Of a stretch of 64,000 nt of DNA, positions 26,479 through 35,202 are shown piece after piece. The notes below the pieces were generated by a model. That model searched no databases. It was given only the letters and a program-made list of their open reading frames with translations, and was not told the DNA's origin. How positions within the stretch are numbered: position 1 is the stretch's first letter; every line of letters begins with the position of its first letter. This DNA is from Acidocella sp. (lineage in GTDB: Bacteria; Pseudomonadota; Alphaproteobacteria; Acetobacterales; Acetobacteraceae): positions 1 through 64,000 of the forward strand of contig JAQNCT010000001.1 in assembly GCA_029077825.1 (NCBI GenBank), written 5' to 3'. The translations under genes were made by a program, and so were the position numbers.

Positions 26479-28026
26479 CTAATCCATAACGGCGTGACCG
26501 GGGGGTGCCGGTGCATTGTCAGCGGTCAGCGGCTTATGCATCAGCAACAGGCAGGCCACCGCCGGAATGGTGGTGAGCAGCATCAGTTTATAATCATCCA
26601 CATAGGCAATAATCTGCGCCTGGGTGTTGACCAGACTATTCAGCAAAGAGGCTCCGCCCGGCGAGGCCGGATTCAGCATTTTGCTCACCGCCCCGCCACC
26701 CTGCAAAGGCCGGGTAAAGGGTGTAATGAATTGCGCGAGGACCGAATGCTCAACCTGGCTCTGGCGGTCCAGCAAAGCCGAGGTAATGGAAATGCCTATG
26801 GCACTGCCAACATTACGAACCAGGCTGAGCAAACCCGTACCCTGGGTGCGCAACGCCGGTGATAATGTGTAAAACGCCACCACCTGCAACGGCACAAACA
26901 CAAACCCCAAGCCCGCGCCCTGGATGATAATGGTGGTCGTCATGTAGCCCACGGAAACATCCGGGGTCCAACCTTCCAGCATATGGATTGAGAGGCCCAG
27001 CATCCCATATCCCACCAGCATGATCGCCCTTGGGTCCAGCTTATTGGTTAGTCTTCCGGCGATCATCATCGCACCCATCGTACCGATGCCGCGCGGCGCC
27101 ATAATCAAACCCGCGGTCGCCACCGGATAATTGCCGAGATTTTCAAGGTATGGCGCCAGCAGGGCGGAGGAGGCGAGCAAAATCATGCCCACCGAAAACA
27201 TCGTAATCAACCCGGCATTCAGGTTCATGTCACGGAAGGCCGCACGCGGAATAAACGGGTCCTTTGCTGTCAACATATGAACAACGAACAAATAAAACCC
27301 CAGGCCAGCCAGTATCGCGGCAACAACAATTTCAGGATTACCAAACCAATCAAGTTCCTCCCCACGGTCGAGCATAATCTGCAGCGCCGCCAACCCTAAT
27401 GCGAGCACGCCAAATCCCAGCCAATCAAACCCTCCGGTGGCCGCCTGTTTCACCCGCGGCATCAAAAACAACAAACCCAGCACAGCAATGATACCAAACG
27501 GGAGATTCACGAAAAACACAAAGCGCCAATTATAATAATAGGTCAGGTAGCCGCCCAGGGTCGGCCCCAAAATGGGCCCCACCATAACCCCCATACCCCA
27601 GACTGACATCGCCATCCCGCGCTGCTCAACAGGGTAGATGTCCAGCATGGTAGATTGTGACAGCGGCACCAACGCCGCGCCAAAGCAACCTTGCAAAAAC
27701 CGGTAAACAACCATCTGCACCAGCGAATCCGCAATGCCACACAGCATCGAGGTCACCGTGAAACCCACCAGACAGGCGATGAACAGATTCTTGCGGCCAA
27801 ACCTTGCCGCCAGCCACCCAACGGGCGCCGTCATAATGGCCGCGGCAATCACGTAGGATGTGAGTACCCAGGTAATTTCGTCATATGACGCTGAGAGACT
27901 GCCCTGCATATAGGGCAATGCCACATTGGCGATGGTGGAATCCAGGGCCTGCATCAAAGTCGCGATCATCAAGCAAATGGTGATCAACGTCCGATGCGGC
28001 GTTTCCACCAAGGCGGGACCCGGCAT
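26479..28026 (-). CDS. emrB: DHA2-family multidrug efflux MFS transporter (EmrB-like)
   Basis: Inner-membrane proton antiporter of 515 residues with 14 predicted membrane segments. Family marks are LDSTIANVALPYMQGSL in helix 1, motif A GWLAARFGRKN, motif C-like GVMVGPILGPTLGGYL, and NWRFVFFVNLPFG. The ATG at 28026 shares a base with the stop of the membrane-fusion gene (TAATG). With emrA and a MarR regulator it forms a complete EmrAB-type tripartite pump apart from an outer-membrane channel, which is not in the window. Likely substrates are hydrophobic or acidic toxic compounds; none can be named. Confidence 0.9.
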   Translation of the reverse strand: MPGPALVETPHRTLITICLMIATLMQALDSTIANVALPYMQGSLSASYDEITWVLTSYVIAAAIMTAPVGWLAARFGRKNLFIACLVGFTVTSMLCGIADSLVQMVVYRFLQGCFGAALVPLSQSTMLDIYPVEQRGMAMSVWGMGVMVGPILGPTLGGYLTYYYNWRFVFFVNLPFGIIAVLGLLFLMPRVKQAATGGFDWLGFGVLALGLAALQIMLDRGEELDWFGNPEIVVAAILAGLGFYLFVVHMLTAKDPFIPRAAFRDMNLNAGLITMFSVGMILLASSALLAPYLENLGNYPVATAGLIMAPRGIGTMGAMMIAGRLTNKLDPRAIMLVGYGMLGLSIHMLEGWTPDVSVGYMTTTIIIQGAGLGFVFVPLQVVAFYTLSPALRTQGTGLLSLVRNVGSAIGISITSALLDRQSQVEHSVLAQFITPFTRPLQGGGAVSKMLNPASPGGASLLNSLVNTQAQIIAYVDDYKLMLLTTIPAVACLLLMHKPLTADNAPAPPGHAVMD

Positions 28027-29114
28027 TAGAACAGATCCGACAAATGCCGATGGTGATTGGTATCAATCGAAATTTCGGCACTCATGCCATCGCGCAGCAC
28101 AAACCCATGCGGGCCGCCTGATTTGATTTGCACCCGCAGCGGAATCCGCTGCACCACCTTCACCCAGTTACCTGACGAATTCTGCGCCGGCAGAATGGAA
28201 AATTCCGAGCCGCTGGCAGGGCTGATGCTTTGTACCTCGCCAGTCCATTTTTTACCTGGATACGCATCAACGGTGATATCCACGCTCTGGCCCGGCTTCA
28301 CCCAGGTTAAATCACTCTCTTTCGGTTGCGCTGTCACCCATATATCAGTGTCGGAAACCAACCCGAAAGCCGCTGTGCCAGCCGGCAGAAACATCCCCGG
28401 CTGCAACTGTTCCACCATCGTCACGGTGCCGGAATAAGGTGCCCGCACAATGCTGTGGGCCTGTTGGAGCTTGGCGTTATTCAACTGCGCCAGGGCCGAT
28501 TGATATTCCGGGGTCTGGGTGGGGTCGATGTTGGGGTTATTAGCCAATTTTGCCAGTTGTACGCCGGATAAATCCTGCAGTTGCGTCAGCTTCGATTGAT
28601 CAGCTGCCAGCTTATAGCGTGCATCATCGTAAGTCGCCCGAGTGACGCCGCCCGCGCCGACCACCGAGGCATATTTTGAGAGATTCGACTGATCATCCTG
28701 GATTTGAATCCGCTGTGCGGCAATTTCATCGACCGCCTCGGCATAGCCACGCTTGGCCGATGCCACATCCAATTGAGCCTGCGCCAGCTGCGCCTGCGCC
28801 GCCGCTACCGCGATATCAAACTGTGCCTGACCAAGCTTGAACAAAACCTGCCCAGCCTCGACATGCTGATTATCCTTCACGTCCACGTCTGACACCAGCC
28901 CTGAGACATCGGTGGAAAGTGAGACCTTCGCCGCATCCACATAAGTATCATCCGACGACACATACTGACCGCCAAACAACCAGAAAATTAACGAGATGAT
29001 CAAAACGACCAGCAAACCGCCCAGCATCAAAACGGGTCGCAACAGCTTAATGCGGTTGGCCCGGCGGAACCCGGCATTGCTGGTATTCCTTGGCACGGTG
29101 TTGGTCTGAGACAT
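28026..29114 (-). CDS. emrA: HlyD-family membrane fusion protein (EmrA-like)
   Basis: Periplasmic adaptor of 362 residues. A short cytoplasmic start is followed by one membrane helix at about 25-48 (LLRPVLMLGGLLVVLIISLIFWLFGG). Then come the first half of a lipoyl-like domain (GLVSDVDVKDNQHVEAGQVLFKLG), an Ala/Gln-rich alpha-helical hairpin with heptad pattern, the second lipoyl half (IVRAPYSGTVTMVEQLQPGMFL) and a beta-barrel domain. The true start is ATG 29114, which shares a base with the marR stop (TAATG); the longer upstream frame lies inside marR. Confidence 0.9.
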   Translation of the reverse strand: MSQTNTVPRNTSNAGFRRANRIKLLRPVLMLGGLLVVLIISLIFWLFGGQYVSSDDTYVDAAKVSLSTDVSGLVSDVDVKDNQHVEAGQVLFKLGQAQFDIAVAAAQAQLAQAQLDVASAKRGYAEAVDEIAAQRIQIQDDQSNLSKYASVVGAGGVTRATYDDARYKLAADQSKLTQLQDLSGVQLAKLANNPNIDPTQTPEYQSALAQLNNAKLQQAHSIVRAPYSGTVTMVEQLQPGMFLPAGTAAFGLVSDTDIWVTAQPKESDLTWVKPGQSVDITVDAYPGKKWTGEVQSISPASGSEFSILPAQNSSGNWVKVVQRIPLRVQIKSGGPHGFVLRDGMSAEISIDTNHHRHLSDLF

Positions 29115-29581
29115 TACGCAACCTCCTTGATCGTGCCAGGCGGCACTTGCGGCATATTCAACAAATTGACCTTCATCTGATTCAATCCGGCGAGCATGGC
29201 CTCTCGCACTTCGTCGGGCATCCCGGCGCCGATCTCCGCCGCCAACGCCCGCTTCAGCACCGCCAGTTCTTGCAAAACCGGTTCGGCGGCAGGCAACAGA
29301 TGCAACCGCCAGATCCGCCGGTCCGCCGCATCCGCCCGCCGCTCGATCAAACCGCTCGCCGCCAGCCGGTCCACCAGCCGCGCCACAGAAATCGGCTCCA
29401 CCTCCAGCAAATCGGCAATTTCCTTCTGCGAGAGACCGGGGTTCCGGGCCAACCGGGAGAGCAACGCCCATTGCGCCCTGGTCACGCCATGTGCGCTGGC
29501 ACGTCGATCCACCTCAACCCGCAGCATCCGGGCGACGTCGTGCAGCAGGAACAGTAAATCATGGCTGGGGTGCTGGCTCAT
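29114..29581 (-). CDS. MarR-family transcriptional regulator
   Basis: Winged-helix repressor of 155 residues, first gene of the emrAB operon. A DNA-recognition helix follows LSQKEIADLLEVEPISVARLVDRLAASGLIERR, and the wing has the MarR pattern DAADRRIWRLHLLPAA (Asp-Arg-Arg). It probably represses its own operon and responds to a small aromatic or lipophilic ligand. ATG 29581 gives the N-terminus MSQHPSHD; an ATG at 29602 would add seven residues, but it falls inside a perfect palindrome that may be the operator. Neither start has a strong ribosome site. Confidence 0.88.
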   Translation of the reverse strand: MSQHPSHDLLFLLHDVARMLRVEVDRRASAHGVTRAQWALLSRLARNPGLSQKEIADLLEVEPISVARLVDRLAASGLIERRADAADRRIWRLHLLPAAEPVLQELAVLKRALAAEIGAGMPDEVREAMLAGLNQMKVNLLNMPQVPPGTIKEVA

Positions 29582-29595
29582 CACGGCGTATATAA

Positions 29596-29607
29596 TAAGC
29601 ATGCTTA
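29596..29607. promoter_or_regulatory. Candidate MarR operator (12-bp palindrome)
   Basis: TAAGCATGCTTA is a perfect 12-bp palindrome lying 15-26 bases upstream of the preferred marR start. Position and symmetry fit an autoregulatory operator of the marR-emrAB operon. No experimental site is known to me for this protein. Confidence 0.4.
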
Positions 29608-29713
29608 CGGATTTTTACGATATCGCCGCATTACAATTCTGCCCCCTTAAAAATGCTTGGCGGCAGTCTCTAAACAGTCATATGCTCAGCTTAACAATAA
29701 CCGGAGAACGCAT

Positions 29714-29920
29714 ATGCCCGAGCCTATTTTGCCGATCCTCGAAGCCATGAAAGCCAGCCATGCGCTGCATCTGGAGCGGCTGCTCAAATTCAAGGAGGCC
29801 GGTGGCAAGCTTGACGACGACCCCAACCACGAGACCATCGAGGAGTTGATCAACCGTGAGCGGCTCGCCGTCAGCCGTTTCGCCTCCTCCATCGAGCATA
29901 TGAGTAAAGTACAAGCCTGA
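29714..29920 (+). CDS. Small hypothetical protein (68 aa)
   Basis: Not recognised. The 68-residue product is soluble, helical and charged, with MKASHALHLERLLKFKEAGGKLDDDPNHETIEELINRERLAVSRFASSIEHM reduced to two likely helices around a DDDPNH turn. The ATG at 14 bases past GGAGA (29703-29707) fits; a longer frame from 29657 lacks a ribosome site. A strong intrinsic terminator follows three bases after the stop, and the gene is divergent from marR, which together suggest a real, single-gene transcript. A regulatory partner of the efflux operon is only a guess. Confidence 0.6.
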   Translation: MPEPILPILEAMKASHALHLERLLKFKEAGGKLDDDPNHETIEELINRERLAVSRFASSIEHMSKVQA

Positions 29921-29923
29921 ATC

Positions 29924-29952
29924 AAAAAGGCCCGGAAATTCCGGGCCTTTTT
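29924..29952. terminator. Strong bidirectional intrinsic terminator
   Basis: A perfect stem (AAAAAGGCCCGGAA pairing with TTCCGGGCCTTTTT, with a one-base centre) has a T-run on both strands. It ends the small + strand gene and also the leftward transhydrogenase operon. Confidence 0.88.
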
Positions 29953-29991
29953 AATCATTCTGAGCGTCTGACCTAAGCCACCGGTTGACGC

Positions 29992-31395
29992 TTAGTGGTT
30001 AAGCGCCTGCACGATTTCTTCGGTCATCTTCTTGGCATCACCAAACAGCATCATTGTGTTATCGCGGAAAAATAGTTCATTATCCACGCCAGCATAGCCT
30101 GAAGCCATCGAGCGCTTCACGAACAGCACAGTTTTGGCTTTATCAACCTCCAGAATCGGCATCCCAAAAATCGGGCTCGCCGGGTTGGTTTTGGCTGCCG
30201 GGTTGGTAACGTCATTCGCGCCGATTACATACACCACGTCCGCGGTGGCGAATTCGTTGTTGATCTGCTCAAGCTCGAACACTTCATCATACGGCACGTT
30301 GGCCTCCGCCAGCAGCACGTTCATGTGCCCAGGCATACGGCCCGCCACCGGGTGAATGGCGTATTTCACTTCCACATTGTCTTTCTTCAGCGTGTCCGCC
30401 ATTTCACGTAGCGCATGCTGGGCCTGCGACACCGCCATGCCATAGCCCGGCACAATGATGACCTTCGAGGCATTCTTCATGATGAAAGCCGCATCTTCCG
30501 CCGAGCCGATCTTCACCGCTTTATCGCCGGCCGGACCCGCCACTGCCGCTTCACCACCGGTGCCGAACCCGCCTAGGATCACGTTGAAGATGCTGCGGTT
30601 CATGCCTTTGCACATAATATAAGACAGAATGGCACCCGAGGAGCCCACCAGCGCACCGGTCACGATAAGTGCCAAGTTTCCAATGGTGAAGCCAATGCCC
30701 GAAGCCGCCCAGCCCGAATAGGAATTCAGCATCGAGACCACCACCGGCATATCGGCGCCGCCGATCGGGATGATGAGCAAAAAGCCGATGGCGAGCGCCA
30801 AAACCGCCACCATCCAGAACACTATTTGGCTGCCGCCCGAGACGATGAACGCCACGATAAGCACCAACAGTAATATCCCAAGCCCCAGATTGATCTGGTG
30901 CTGGCCCTTAAAAGTGATCGGCGTGCCCTTCATCAGCGCCTGCAACTTCGCAAACGCAATGAGTGATCCGGTGAAGGTGATGGCACCAATCGCGAGGCCG
31001 AGCGACATCTCGATCAGGCTCTCAACATGAATATTGCCCGGTGTGCCGATGCCAAAGCTCTCCGGCGCATTCAATGCCGAGGCCGCGACAAACACCGCGG
31101 CCAGACCGACCAGTGAGTGGAAAGCCGCAACAAGCTGCGGCAGCGCGGTCATTTTAATCCGAAGTGCCGCAACCGTACCGATGGAACCGCCAATGGCGAC
31201 CCCCAACACGATAATGAACACGCCACCAAGTGACATGCCGCCGTGCAAAAGCGTGGCGACAATGGCGATACCCATGCCGATGACACCCATCTGGTTGCCA
31301 CGGCGCGATGTTAAGGGGTGAGACAGGCCGCGCAGCGCCAGAATGAAAAGGACAGCGGCGACCAGATAGGCAAAAGCAGTAAATGACTCGTTCAT
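29992..31395 (-). CDS. pntB: NAD(P) transhydrogenase subunit beta
   Basis: Membrane and NADP(H)-binding subunit of the proton-translocating transhydrogenase, 467 residues. About nine hydrophobic segments occupy the first ~280 residues; the C-terminal domain III binds NADP(H) with KVIIVPGYGMAVSQAQHALREMADTL, HPVAGRMPGHMNVLLAEANVPYDEVFELEQIN and DVVYVIGANDVTNPAAK. The enzyme uses the proton gradient to drive NADH to NADPH. It is the third gene of the leftward set pntAA-pntAB-pntB, 13 bases after pntAB. The strong terminator at 29924-29952 follows it. Confidence 0.97.
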   Translation of the reverse strand: MNESFTAFAYLVAAVLFILALRGLSHPLTSRRGNQMGVIGMGIAIVATLLHGGMSLGGVFIIVLGVAIGGSIGTVAALRIKMTALPQLVAAFHSLVGLAAVFVAASALNAPESFGIGTPGNIHVESLIEMSLGLAIGAITFTGSLIAFAKLQALMKGTPITFKGQHQINLGLGILLLVLIVAFIVSGGSQIVFWMVAVLALAIGFLLIIPIGGADMPVVVSMLNSYSGWAASGIGFTIGNLALIVTGALVGSSGAILSYIMCKGMNRSIFNVILGGFGTGGEAAVAGPAGDKAVKIGSAEDAAFIMKNASKVIIVPGYGMAVSQAQHALREMADTLKKDNVEVKYAIHPVAGRMPGHMNVLLAEANVPYDEVFELEQINNEFATADVVYVIGANDVTNPAAKTNPASPIFGMPILEVDKAKTVLFVKRSMASGYAGVDNELFFRDNTMMLFGDAKKMTEEIVQALNH

Positions 31396-31408
31396 GTGGG
31401 CGTTTGCC

Positions 31409-31801
31409 TTATTGCTTCTTGCGGAACATCGAGAGCATGCGGTTGGTCACCACAAAGCCGCCGAAAATATTAACACTCACCAGCACCACCGCCAGGAAGC
31501 CGAAGCTATGCGCGGCGAAGTTGCCGTGCAGCCCGGCTGCCAGCATGGCGCCCACGATGATCACCGAGGAAATCGCGTTGGTCACCGCCATTAAAGGTGA
31601 GTGCAACGCCGGGGTGACGTTCCACACCACATAATAACCAACGAAAATCGCCAACACAAAAATGCTGAACAAATACACAAACGGTGCCGCCGGTGGGGCG
31701 TGCTGGGCAGCAATTGCCGCCACACCCGCTGCGTTCTGGGCAAGAATAGATGCCTGGTGGGCTAAGTCTGCCGCCTGGCTGGCAAGATCAGTGGGGGTCA
31801 T
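31409..31801 (-). CDS. pntAB: NAD(P) transhydrogenase subunit alpha part 2
   Basis: Small membrane subunit of 130 residues holding the hydrophobic domain that is fused to the C-terminus of PntA in E. coli. Three membrane segments are visible ([56 protein letters not shown]) after an Ala/Gln-rich head. A separate alpha-2 subunit is normal in alphaproteobacteria such as Rhodospirillum, so this is not a broken pntA. It lies 15 bases after pntAA. Confidence 0.95.
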   Translation of the reverse strand: MTPTDLASQAADLAHQASILAQNAAGVAAIAAQHAPPAAPFVYLFSIFVLAIFVGYYVVWNVTPALHSPLMAVTNAISSVIIVGAMLAAGLHGNFAAHSFGFLAVVLVSVNIFGGFVVTNRMLSMFRKKQ

Positions 31802-31816
31802 TTCAGAGTTCCTTAA

Positions 31817-32956
31817 TTACGCGGCAGCGGCCGGCTGAAAATTCGGGTGGATAATCTGCCCGCCTTTGGTCAGCAGCACGCCTTTAATAATATCGTCGGT
31901 TTCCACCAGCTTGGGTGCCTTGGCTTCTTTATCCCAGAAGGTGGTGATGAAGGTGAGCAGGTTGCGGGCGTAAAGCTGGCTTGCCGCCACACCAATGCGT
32001 GAGGGCCAGTTGCGGTAACCCAAAATCCGTACACCGTTCTCAGTGACAATTGACTCGCCAGGCACGGTGGCGGCGCAGTTGCCGCCGGAGTCCGCCGCTA
32101 AATCAATAATCACGCTGCCCGGCTTCATCGCGGCCACCATCTCAGCGGTGACGATGGTCGGCGCCTTGCGGCCCTGCACCAACGCGGTGCAAATTACCAT
32201 GTCATTCTTCGCAACGGTGACGGCCATGAGGTCAGCCTGCTTTTTGCGGAATTCGTCCGACATCTGGCCAGCATAAGGGCCGGTTTGTTTGGCGGATTCT
32301 TCGTCATCAACGCCAACATAAGTGGCACCCAGCGAGCGGATTTCTTCCTTGGCGGCCGGGCGCACATCGGTGCCCGAAACAATACCACCCAGGCGCCGCG
32401 CGGTGGCGATGGCCTGCAAGCCAGCCACGCCAGCGCCGATCACCAGCACCCGGGCCGGCGGCACCGTTCCAGCGGCGGTCATCATCATGGGAAAGCCACG
32501 GGCAAACGCATTCGCCGCCTCAATCACCGCCCGGTAGCCGGCCAAATTCGCCTGGCTGGAGAGCACATCCATGCTCTGAGCGCGGGTAATGCGCGGCATC
32601 ATCTCCATCGCTACGCCGTCAATCCCGGCGGCAGCCAGTGCTGGCACCAGCGAAGGGTCCGCGAAGCTGTTCATGGTGCAGACCAGCAGAATGCCTTTGG
32701 GCATCAGGGCGCGAATATCAGGCCCCGGCGCCTGCACGGCAAACAAAATGCCCGCATCCTTGAGCGCCGCCGCGGGATCGGCCACAATTTCGGCTCCAGC
32801 CGCGCTGTATTCAGCATCGGAAATCGACGCCTCCAGACCAGCACCGGCTTCCACCGCCACCGTTAGACCCAAGGCTAATAATTTTTTGACCGTATCCGGT
32901 GTAGCAGCCACGCGGGCTTCACCAGATGCACGTTCTTTCAAAACCGCCAGACGCAT
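31817..32956 (-). CDS. pntAA: NAD(P) transhydrogenase subunit alpha part 1
   Basis: Soluble NAD(H)-binding domain I, 379 residues. It resembles alanine dehydrogenase in fold: LKERASGEARVAATPDTVKKLLALG at the N-terminus, a Rossmann motif VLVIGAGVAGLQAIATARRLGGIVSGTDVRPAAKEE, the RQD-loop-like region and the mobile loop region YAGQMSDEFRKKQ. It lies at the periplasm-opposite, cytosolic side and passes hydride to domain III of PntB. The operon's promoter must lie in the 125-base gap before the start, shared with nothing else on this strand. Confidence 0.96.
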   Translation of the reverse strand: MRLAVLKERASGEARVAATPDTVKKLLALGLTVAVEAGAGLEASISDAEYSAAGAEIVADPAAALKDAGILFAVQAPGPDIRALMPKGILLVCTMNSFADPSLVPALAAAGIDGVAMEMMPRITRAQSMDVLSSQANLAGYRAVIEAANAFARGFPMMMTAAGTVPPARVLVIGAGVAGLQAIATARRLGGIVSGTDVRPAAKEEIRSLGATYVGVDDEESAKQTGPYAGQMSDEFRKKQADLMAVTVAKNDMVICTALVQGRKAPTIVTAEMVAAMKPGSVIIDLAADSGGNCAATVPGESIVTENGVRILGYRNWPSRIGVAASQLYARNLLTFITTFWDKEAKAPKLVETDDIIKGVLLTKGGQIIHPNFQPAAAA

Positions 32957-33081
32957 TTAACCATCCCCATAAGCCATTAAAACCGACCTTTCGGCCCGGC
33001 CACATCATTGCCTGCACCATGATGGAGCAGCGCGATAGATGCAATAGTTTCAGCCATTACCACAAAGCAAGGCCGTAATTC

Positions 33082-33780
33082 TTAGGTAATTATAACCGCC
33101 ACGTGGCCCTTCTCGGCGGCCACACCAATATAGTGGTAACTCAGCCCGGTTGAAGCGATAAACTCCTGGAAAGCCTTATATTCATGAGCACGCCAGCCGG
33201 GGTAATTGAAGTATTCATCAAACACGATCACGGTTCCGGTCTTGATCCGCTCGCGCAGCAGCGTGAAAATAGACACCGTTGATGTGTAAATGTCACAATC
33301 CACATGGACCAGCGCGCAAGGCTCCGGGTGGGTCGCCAGGAACTCCGGCAATGTGGCATCAAACCAGCCGACGTGAAGCTCGGCGTTGGCTGAAATTTTC
33401 GGCAATTTGCCGCGCAGGGAAAACGCTCCGGCGGCTTCCTTGGTACCGCCCCAGTCGCCCGGCAGCCCCTCAAAACTGTCAAACCCATGCACAACCCGCT
33501 GGGTGTTAGCGGCGAGATGCCGTAGTGAGGCGCCTTTCTCAACGCCAAATTCCAGCACAATCCCCTGGGCTGGGGCACGGTTGAGCGCAAATTTCAGCAA
33601 ATCAAACCGGTCTGGCAACACCATGGCTTCAGCCATGTTGGCAATAATATACGCAACCGCCTCGCGCTTGGCGTGCAGCCGCAAATCCAGCCAAAGGTCA
33701 TTGGCGTAAAACTTATGGAGCCACTTGCGGTAAAGCCGGGTTGTTACCCCTTCCCGCCAACCGCTTTTGAATATCGACAT
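33082..33780 (-). CDS. TylF/macrocin-O-methyltransferase-like SAM methyltransferase
   Basis: Class I SAM-dependent methyltransferase of 232 residues. The SAM-binding motif I reads GIVLEFGVEKGASLRHLA, followed by VHGFDSFEGLPGDWGG, and CALVHVDCDIYTSTVSIFTLL with the metal-binding acidic residues, then VIVFDEYFNYPGWRAHEYKAFQEF. This is the pattern of the TylF family, whose known members O-methylate sugars of antibiotics and surface glycans. With a polysaccharide operon in the window, a sugar methyltransferase is likely, but the acceptor is not known. It stands alone between pntAA and the ABC1 kinase gene. Confidence 0.85.
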   Translation of the reverse strand: MSIFKSGWREGVTTRLYRKWLHKFYANDLWLDLRLHAKREAVAYIIANMAEAMVLPDRFDLLKFALNRAPAQGIVLEFGVEKGASLRHLAANTQRVVHGFDSFEGLPGDWGGTKEAAGAFSLRGKLPKISANAELHVGWFDATLPEFLATHPEPCALVHVDCDIYTSTVSIFTLLRERIKTGTVIVFDEYFNYPGWRAHEYKAFQEFIASTGLSYHYIGVAAEKGHVAVIIT

Positions 33781-33848
33781 GATGCAACGGACCCCAAAAC
33801 ACTATGTCATGCGCCATAGCGGAACGGCAGGTGAAAGCAATACCGCTC

Positions 33849-35201
33849 TCAAACAGTGATTGGCACTTTTGCCGCCGTAAGTGCTGCAACCTGGCGCGCA
33901 TCAAGTTCCGCCTCATTAAACTCGGCCACTGTTTCATGAAACAGCCGGCTCCAATTTAGCTCGGCTTGCAGCCTTAAAAAAACGCTGCCTAATCCTATCG
34001 CAGAGCGGTCCATCAGCACGAACTCCCGAGGTGGGCGCACCCCGCCGGTGCGTTGCAACCCGGCATGCACTTTCTCGGCAACGGAACGGCCAAATTGCGT
34101 GTCGCCATTTTCCTGGATCGGCCGCACCCGGTCCTGCACCAGCGGCTCATAGATAAACCGCGCCCAGTCGTTCAGCACATGCACCTGCTCACGGGTGATG
34201 CCCTTAAAGCCCCAAATGTCATAGGCATGAGCCGCACGTGCCTCGTCATCATCGCGCACGGCGGCGTACAGCTCCAGCACGCCGGTAACAAACTTTCCAC
34301 GGAACACTCGGATGGAGCCATAATCCAGCAAATTCAACTGGCCCTCCGGGTTGACCTGGTAATTGCCCAAATGCGGATCACCATGGATGACGCCGTAGCG
34401 GTAAAATGGCTTATACCACGCTTTGAACAGCGCGGTGGCGAGCCGGTTGCGCGCCTCCTGTGAGGGGTTGGTGGCCAGCCAGGTGCTTAAACCAACGCCG
34501 TTTAGCCATTTCATCGTAATCAACCGAGTGGTGGTGTAAGCGGGCACCGGTTCGGGCACATTCACATCCGCAACATCAGCCAACATGGCGCGGTAGAGGT
34601 TCATTTGTGCGGCTTCGCGGGTGTAATCCAGCTCCTCGCGCAGCCGCTCAACCAGCTCGTCGTAAATATCATCCTGGATGATGGCGTTATCCATCCGGCG
34701 ATATACCGCCATCGCCATTTTAATCTGCCGCAAATCGGCTTCAACGGTACTTGGCATGTCAGGATATTGCAGCTTGCAGGCTACTTGCGTGCCATCCAGT
34801 AAAGTGGCGCGGTGCACCTGGCCCAGGCTGGCAGCAGCAGCAGCCTCTTTGCCGAAGCTGCTGAATTTTGCTTCCCATCCCGGCCCCAATTCACCAGCCA
34901 TGCGGCGGCGCACAAAAGCCCAGCCCATCGGCGGCGCGTTGGCCTGCAATTCAGCCAGTTGCGCTGCATATTCCGGCGGCAGCGCATCTGGAATGGTGGA
35001 GAGAAACTGCGCCACCTTCATCATCGGGCCTTTCAGCCCGCCCAGAATCGCTTTCAAATCCTCAGCGTGCTTGGCCTGATTGGTTTTGATCCCAAACACC
35101 CGCTCACCAGTAATTCGCGCCGCAATGCCGCCTACCGCACCTGAAGTGCGCGCCAAACGCTTAATTTCACCAAACATGTTTCCGCCATCACGATCAGCCA
35201 T
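33849..35201 (-). CDS. ABC1/UbiB (COQ8-like) atypical kinase family protein
   Basis: A 450-residue protein of the ABC1/AarF/UbiB family, which supports ubiquinone synthesis. The Ala-rich nucleotide loop AAAAASLGQVHRA, the catalytic-loop equivalent HGDPHLGNYQ and the DFG equivalent LLDYGSIR are present. The N-terminal KxGQ hallmark reads KVAQ (KVAQFLSTIPDALPPEY), a Gly to Ala change common in a soluble alphaproteobacterial branch. No C-terminal membrane helices of classical UbiB are visible. ATG 35201 starts one base after the pepF stop; the longer frame lies inside pepF. Confidence 0.83.
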   Translation of the reverse strand: MADRDGGNMFGEIKRLARTSGAVGGIAARITGERVFGIKTNQAKHAEDLKAILGGLKGPMMKVAQFLSTIPDALPPEYAAQLAELQANAPPMGWAFVRRRMAGELGPGWEAKFSSFGKEAAAAASLGQVHRATLLDGTQVACKLQYPDMPSTVEADLRQIKMAMAVYRRMDNAIIQDDIYDELVERLREELDYTREAAQMNLYRAMLADVADVNVPEPVPAYTTTRLITMKWLNGVGLSTWLATNPSQEARNRLATALFKAWYKPFYRYGVIHGDPHLGNYQVNPEGQLNLLDYGSIRVFRGKFVTGVLELYAAVRDDDEARAAHAYDIWGFKGITREQVHVLNDWARFIYEPLVQDRVRPIQENGDTQFGRSVAEKVHAGLQRTGGVRPPREFVLMDRSAIGLGSVFLRLQAELNWSRLFHETVAEFNEAELDARQVAALTAAKVPITV

Positions 35202-35202
35202 G

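Noticed and set aside
31409-32956. pntA broken by a frameshift into two pieces
   Set aside because: Separate alpha-1 and alpha-2 subunits are normal in alphaproteobacteria, and both have their own starts with good spacing.
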